Shown here piece after piece: positions 62,441 to 64,000 of a DNA stretch of 64,000 bases (positions are counted from its first letter, which is position 1; the number at the start of each line of letters is the position of its first letter). This stretch comes from Devosia litorisediminis. Lineage in GTDB: Bacteria > Pseudomonadota > Alphaproteobacteria > Rhizobiales > Devosiaceae. The stretch covers positions 1,736,001 to 1,800,000 of the forward strand of contig NZ_JAGXTP010000001.1 of assembly GCF_018334155.1 (NCBI RefSeq), in the 5' to 3' direction. The notes below the pieces were generated by a model. It was given only the letters and a program-made list of their open reading frames with translations. It ran no database searches and was not told the DNA's origin. The position numbers and the translations under genes were made by a program.

Positions 62441-63526
62441 CTAGAGCCGGTTGGTCGTGTTGGTGTCGAAGATCGAGCCGCGGCCCGGATCGAAACCGAT
62501 GGTGACTTTCTGACCGGTCTTGAGCACCACGTCGCTGTTGCAACGGAAGGTGACCTGATGACCGGCGATCTTGGTCCAGGCCAAGGTGTCGGACCCCATG
62601 GGCTCGACAATCTCGATCTCGATCTCAGTCGTGAACGGCATGCCCTTGGCTTCTTCGCCCAGCATGATGTGTTCCGGACGCACGCCCAGCACAGCCTTGG
62701 TCTTGCCGGTCACGGGCGTGGTGAACTCATAGGTCGACACCGGAATTTCAGTGCCGTCTTCGTTGACGACGAACTTGTTGCCGTCAAGCGAGCCCTGGAA
62801 CATGTTCATCTGCGGCGAGCCGATGAACCCGGCCACGTATAGATTGACCGGCTTGTTGTAGATGGTGTGTGGGTCGCTGAGCTGCTGGATCACCCCATTT
62901 TTCATGACGGCGATACGGTCAGCCAGCGTCAAGGCCTCGATCTGATCGTGGGTCACGTAGATCATGGTGTTCTTGAGCCGCTGATGCAGCCGCTTGATCT
63001 CGACGCGCAGATCGGAGCGCAGCTTGGCGTCCAGGTTCGACAAGGGTTCGTCGAACAGGAACACATCCACATCACGCACCAGGGCACGGCCGATGGCCAC
63101 GCGCTGACGCTGACCGCCGGACAGTTCGACCGGCTTGCGCTGCAGCAGCGGGCCAATCTGGAGAATTTCGGCGGCGCGGGCGACGCGCTGATCAATCTCT
63201 TCCTTCTTCATGCCCGCCACGCGCAGACCAAAGCTGAGATTTCGCTCAACGGTCATCTGCGGATAAAGCGCATAGGACTGGAACACCATGCCGATGCCGC
63301 GGTCCTTGGGCTCTTCCCAAGTGACGTTCTTGCCACCGATGAAGATCTGACCGTCGGAAACATCGAGCAGACCAGCTACGCAGTTGAGCAAGGTCGACTT
63401 GCCACAACCCGATGGGCCGAGCAGGACGATGAACTCGCCCTGAGCGATATCGAGATCGAGGTGCTCGAGCACCTTCACACTACCGAAATTGAGCGACAGA
63501 TCCCGGATGGAAACACTGTGTTGCAT
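62441..63526 (-). CDS. Sugar ABC transporter ATP-binding protein (UgpC-type)
   Basis: 361 residues. Walker A is GPSGCGKST at about 37-45, signature [17 protein letters not shown], Walker [14 protein letters not shown]-loop IYVTHDQIEAL, and a C-terminal TOBE region. It follows the permease by 4 bases and completes the transporter of the right-end keto-sugar cluster. Confidence 0.93.
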   Translation of the reverse strand: MQHSVSIRDLSLNFGSVKVLEHLDLDIAQGEFIVLLGPSGCGKSTLLNCVAGLLDVSDGQIFIGGKNVTWEEPKDRGIGMVFQSYALYPQMTVERNLSFGLRVAGMKKEEIDQRVARAAEILQIGPLLQRKPVELSGGQRQRVAIGRALVRDVDVFLFDEPLSNLDAKLRSDLRVEIKRLHQRLKNTMIYVTHDQIEALTLADRIAVMKNGVIQQLSDPHTIYNKPVNLYVAGFIGSPQMNMFQGSLDGNKFVVNEDGTEIPVSTYEFTTPVTGKTKAVLGVRPEHIMLGEEAKGMPFTTEIEIEIVEPMGSDTLAWTKIAGHQVTFRCNSDVVLKTGQKVTIGFDPGRGSIFDTNTTNRL

Positions 63527-63530
63527 CTGT

Positions 63531-64000
63531 TTAACCCTTCACCGCACCGGCGGCGATGCCGCGGACGAACCATTTACCCGAGATGAAATAGACAGTCAGT
63601 GGCACGGCAGCGGTCAGGATGGTCGCTGCCATGTTGACGTTGTATTCGCGAACACCGGTCGTAGTGGTGACGATGTTGTTGAGCTGAACTGTCATTGGCA
63701 TGTTCTCTCGGCCGGCGAACACGGTACCGAAGAGGAAGTCGTTCCAAATGCCGGTGGTCTGCAAGATCACAGCCACGATGGCGATTGGCACCGACATTGG
63801 CAGCATGATCTGGAAGAAAATCTGCCAGAACCCTGCCCCGTCAACGCGTGCCGCCTTGAACAGCTCCGGGGGGAGCGATGCAAAGAAATTGCGGAACAAC
63901 AGTGTCAGGATGGGCATGCCGAAGATGGTGTGCACGATCACGATGCCCGGCAGTGTACCGAACAGGCCGACTTCGCGCAGACCGATGATCAAAGGATAGA
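63531..64000 (-). CDS. Carbohydrate ABC transporter permease (MalG-type), C-terminal part
   Basis: The frame is open to the right window edge, so the N-terminus is missing; about 156 residues remain. The coupling loop FKAARVDGAGFWQIFFQI and the C-terminal KWFVRGIAAGAVKG are typical of MalG-like permeases. It is upstream of and coupled to the ATPase gene. Confidence 0.9.
   Translation of the reverse strand, partial: YPLIIGLREVGLFGTLPGIVIVHTIFGMPILTLLFRNFFASLPPELFKAARVDGAGFWQIFFQIMLPMSVPIAIVAVILQTTGIWNDFLFGTVFAGRENMPMTVQLNNIVTTTTGVREYNVNMAATILTAAVPLTVYFISGKWFVRGIAAGAVKG

Noticed and set aside
1..64000. CRISPR arrays, transposons or prophage
   Set aside because: No regularly spaced repeats, transposase, integrase or phage genes were seen.

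Overview
The window looks like a chromosomal segment of a GC-rich alphaproteobacterium, most likely of the order Hyphomicrobiales (Rhizobiales). The basis is an AapJQMP general amino-acid transporter, an NDUFS4-like complex I accessory subunit next to tRNA-Pro, a DctPQM TRAP transporter and an unusually dense set of sugar ABC importers. The family Devosiaceae would fit but cannot be proven from sequence alone. There is no rRNA, phage, transposase, integrase or CRISPR array. The two tRNA genes are Asn(GTT) and Pro(TGG).

Region 1 (1-10260, minus strand) reads as one nine-gene operon: gntR, ABC ATPase, two permeases, binding protein, cytoplasmic heparinase/DUF4962 lyase, SDR, Gfo/Idh/MocA oxidoreductase and D-mannonate dehydratase. 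It should import and break down an acidic oligosaccharide. Region 2 (10382-15234) has a cupin gene and a minus-strand TRAP operon dctP-dctQ-dctM-rraA-gntR. Copies of one AT-rich motif lie at the promoters of both GntR operons, which suggests linked control. Region 3 (15426-22366, plus) is a LacI-controlled sugar ABC operon with an FAD oxidoreductase and two tandem operator-like palindromes over its promoter. A 2-hydroxyacid dehydrogenase follows whose reading frame is broken by an in-frame TAA.

Region 4 (23917-29176) is a peptide-type ABC operon with fused ATPases. After it come an alpha/beta-hydrolase-OsmC fusion, a remnant of a zinc-type alcohol dehydrogenase, a LysR gene and a divergent DUF2218/NmrA/ferric-reductase-like unit. 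Region 5 (33645-38665) holds the putrescine pathway as two divergent pairs, puuDC and puuAB. Next is a decayed FecCD/FecE iron-siderophore-type transporter, followed by benE and a MobA-like gene.

Region 6 (41478-57930) is mostly housekeeping: tRNA-Asn, SRPBCC protein, photolyase, cysteine synthase, cardiolipin synthase, alanyl-tRNA editing protein, GNAT, an orphan AapJ-like binding protein, the aap operon (with an enlarged AapQ), metC, PAP2 phosphatase, tRNA-Pro, complex I subunit and TraB/GumN protein. Region 7 (57994-64000, minus) pairs two Gfo/Idh/MocA oxidoreductases with two sugar-phosphate-isomerase-type TIM barrels next to another sugar ABC system that runs off the window edge.

A recurring theme is a strong stem-loop directly after the binding-protein gene in all five transporter operons where permease or catabolic genes follow it. 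This probably sets a high ratio of binding protein to membrane components.
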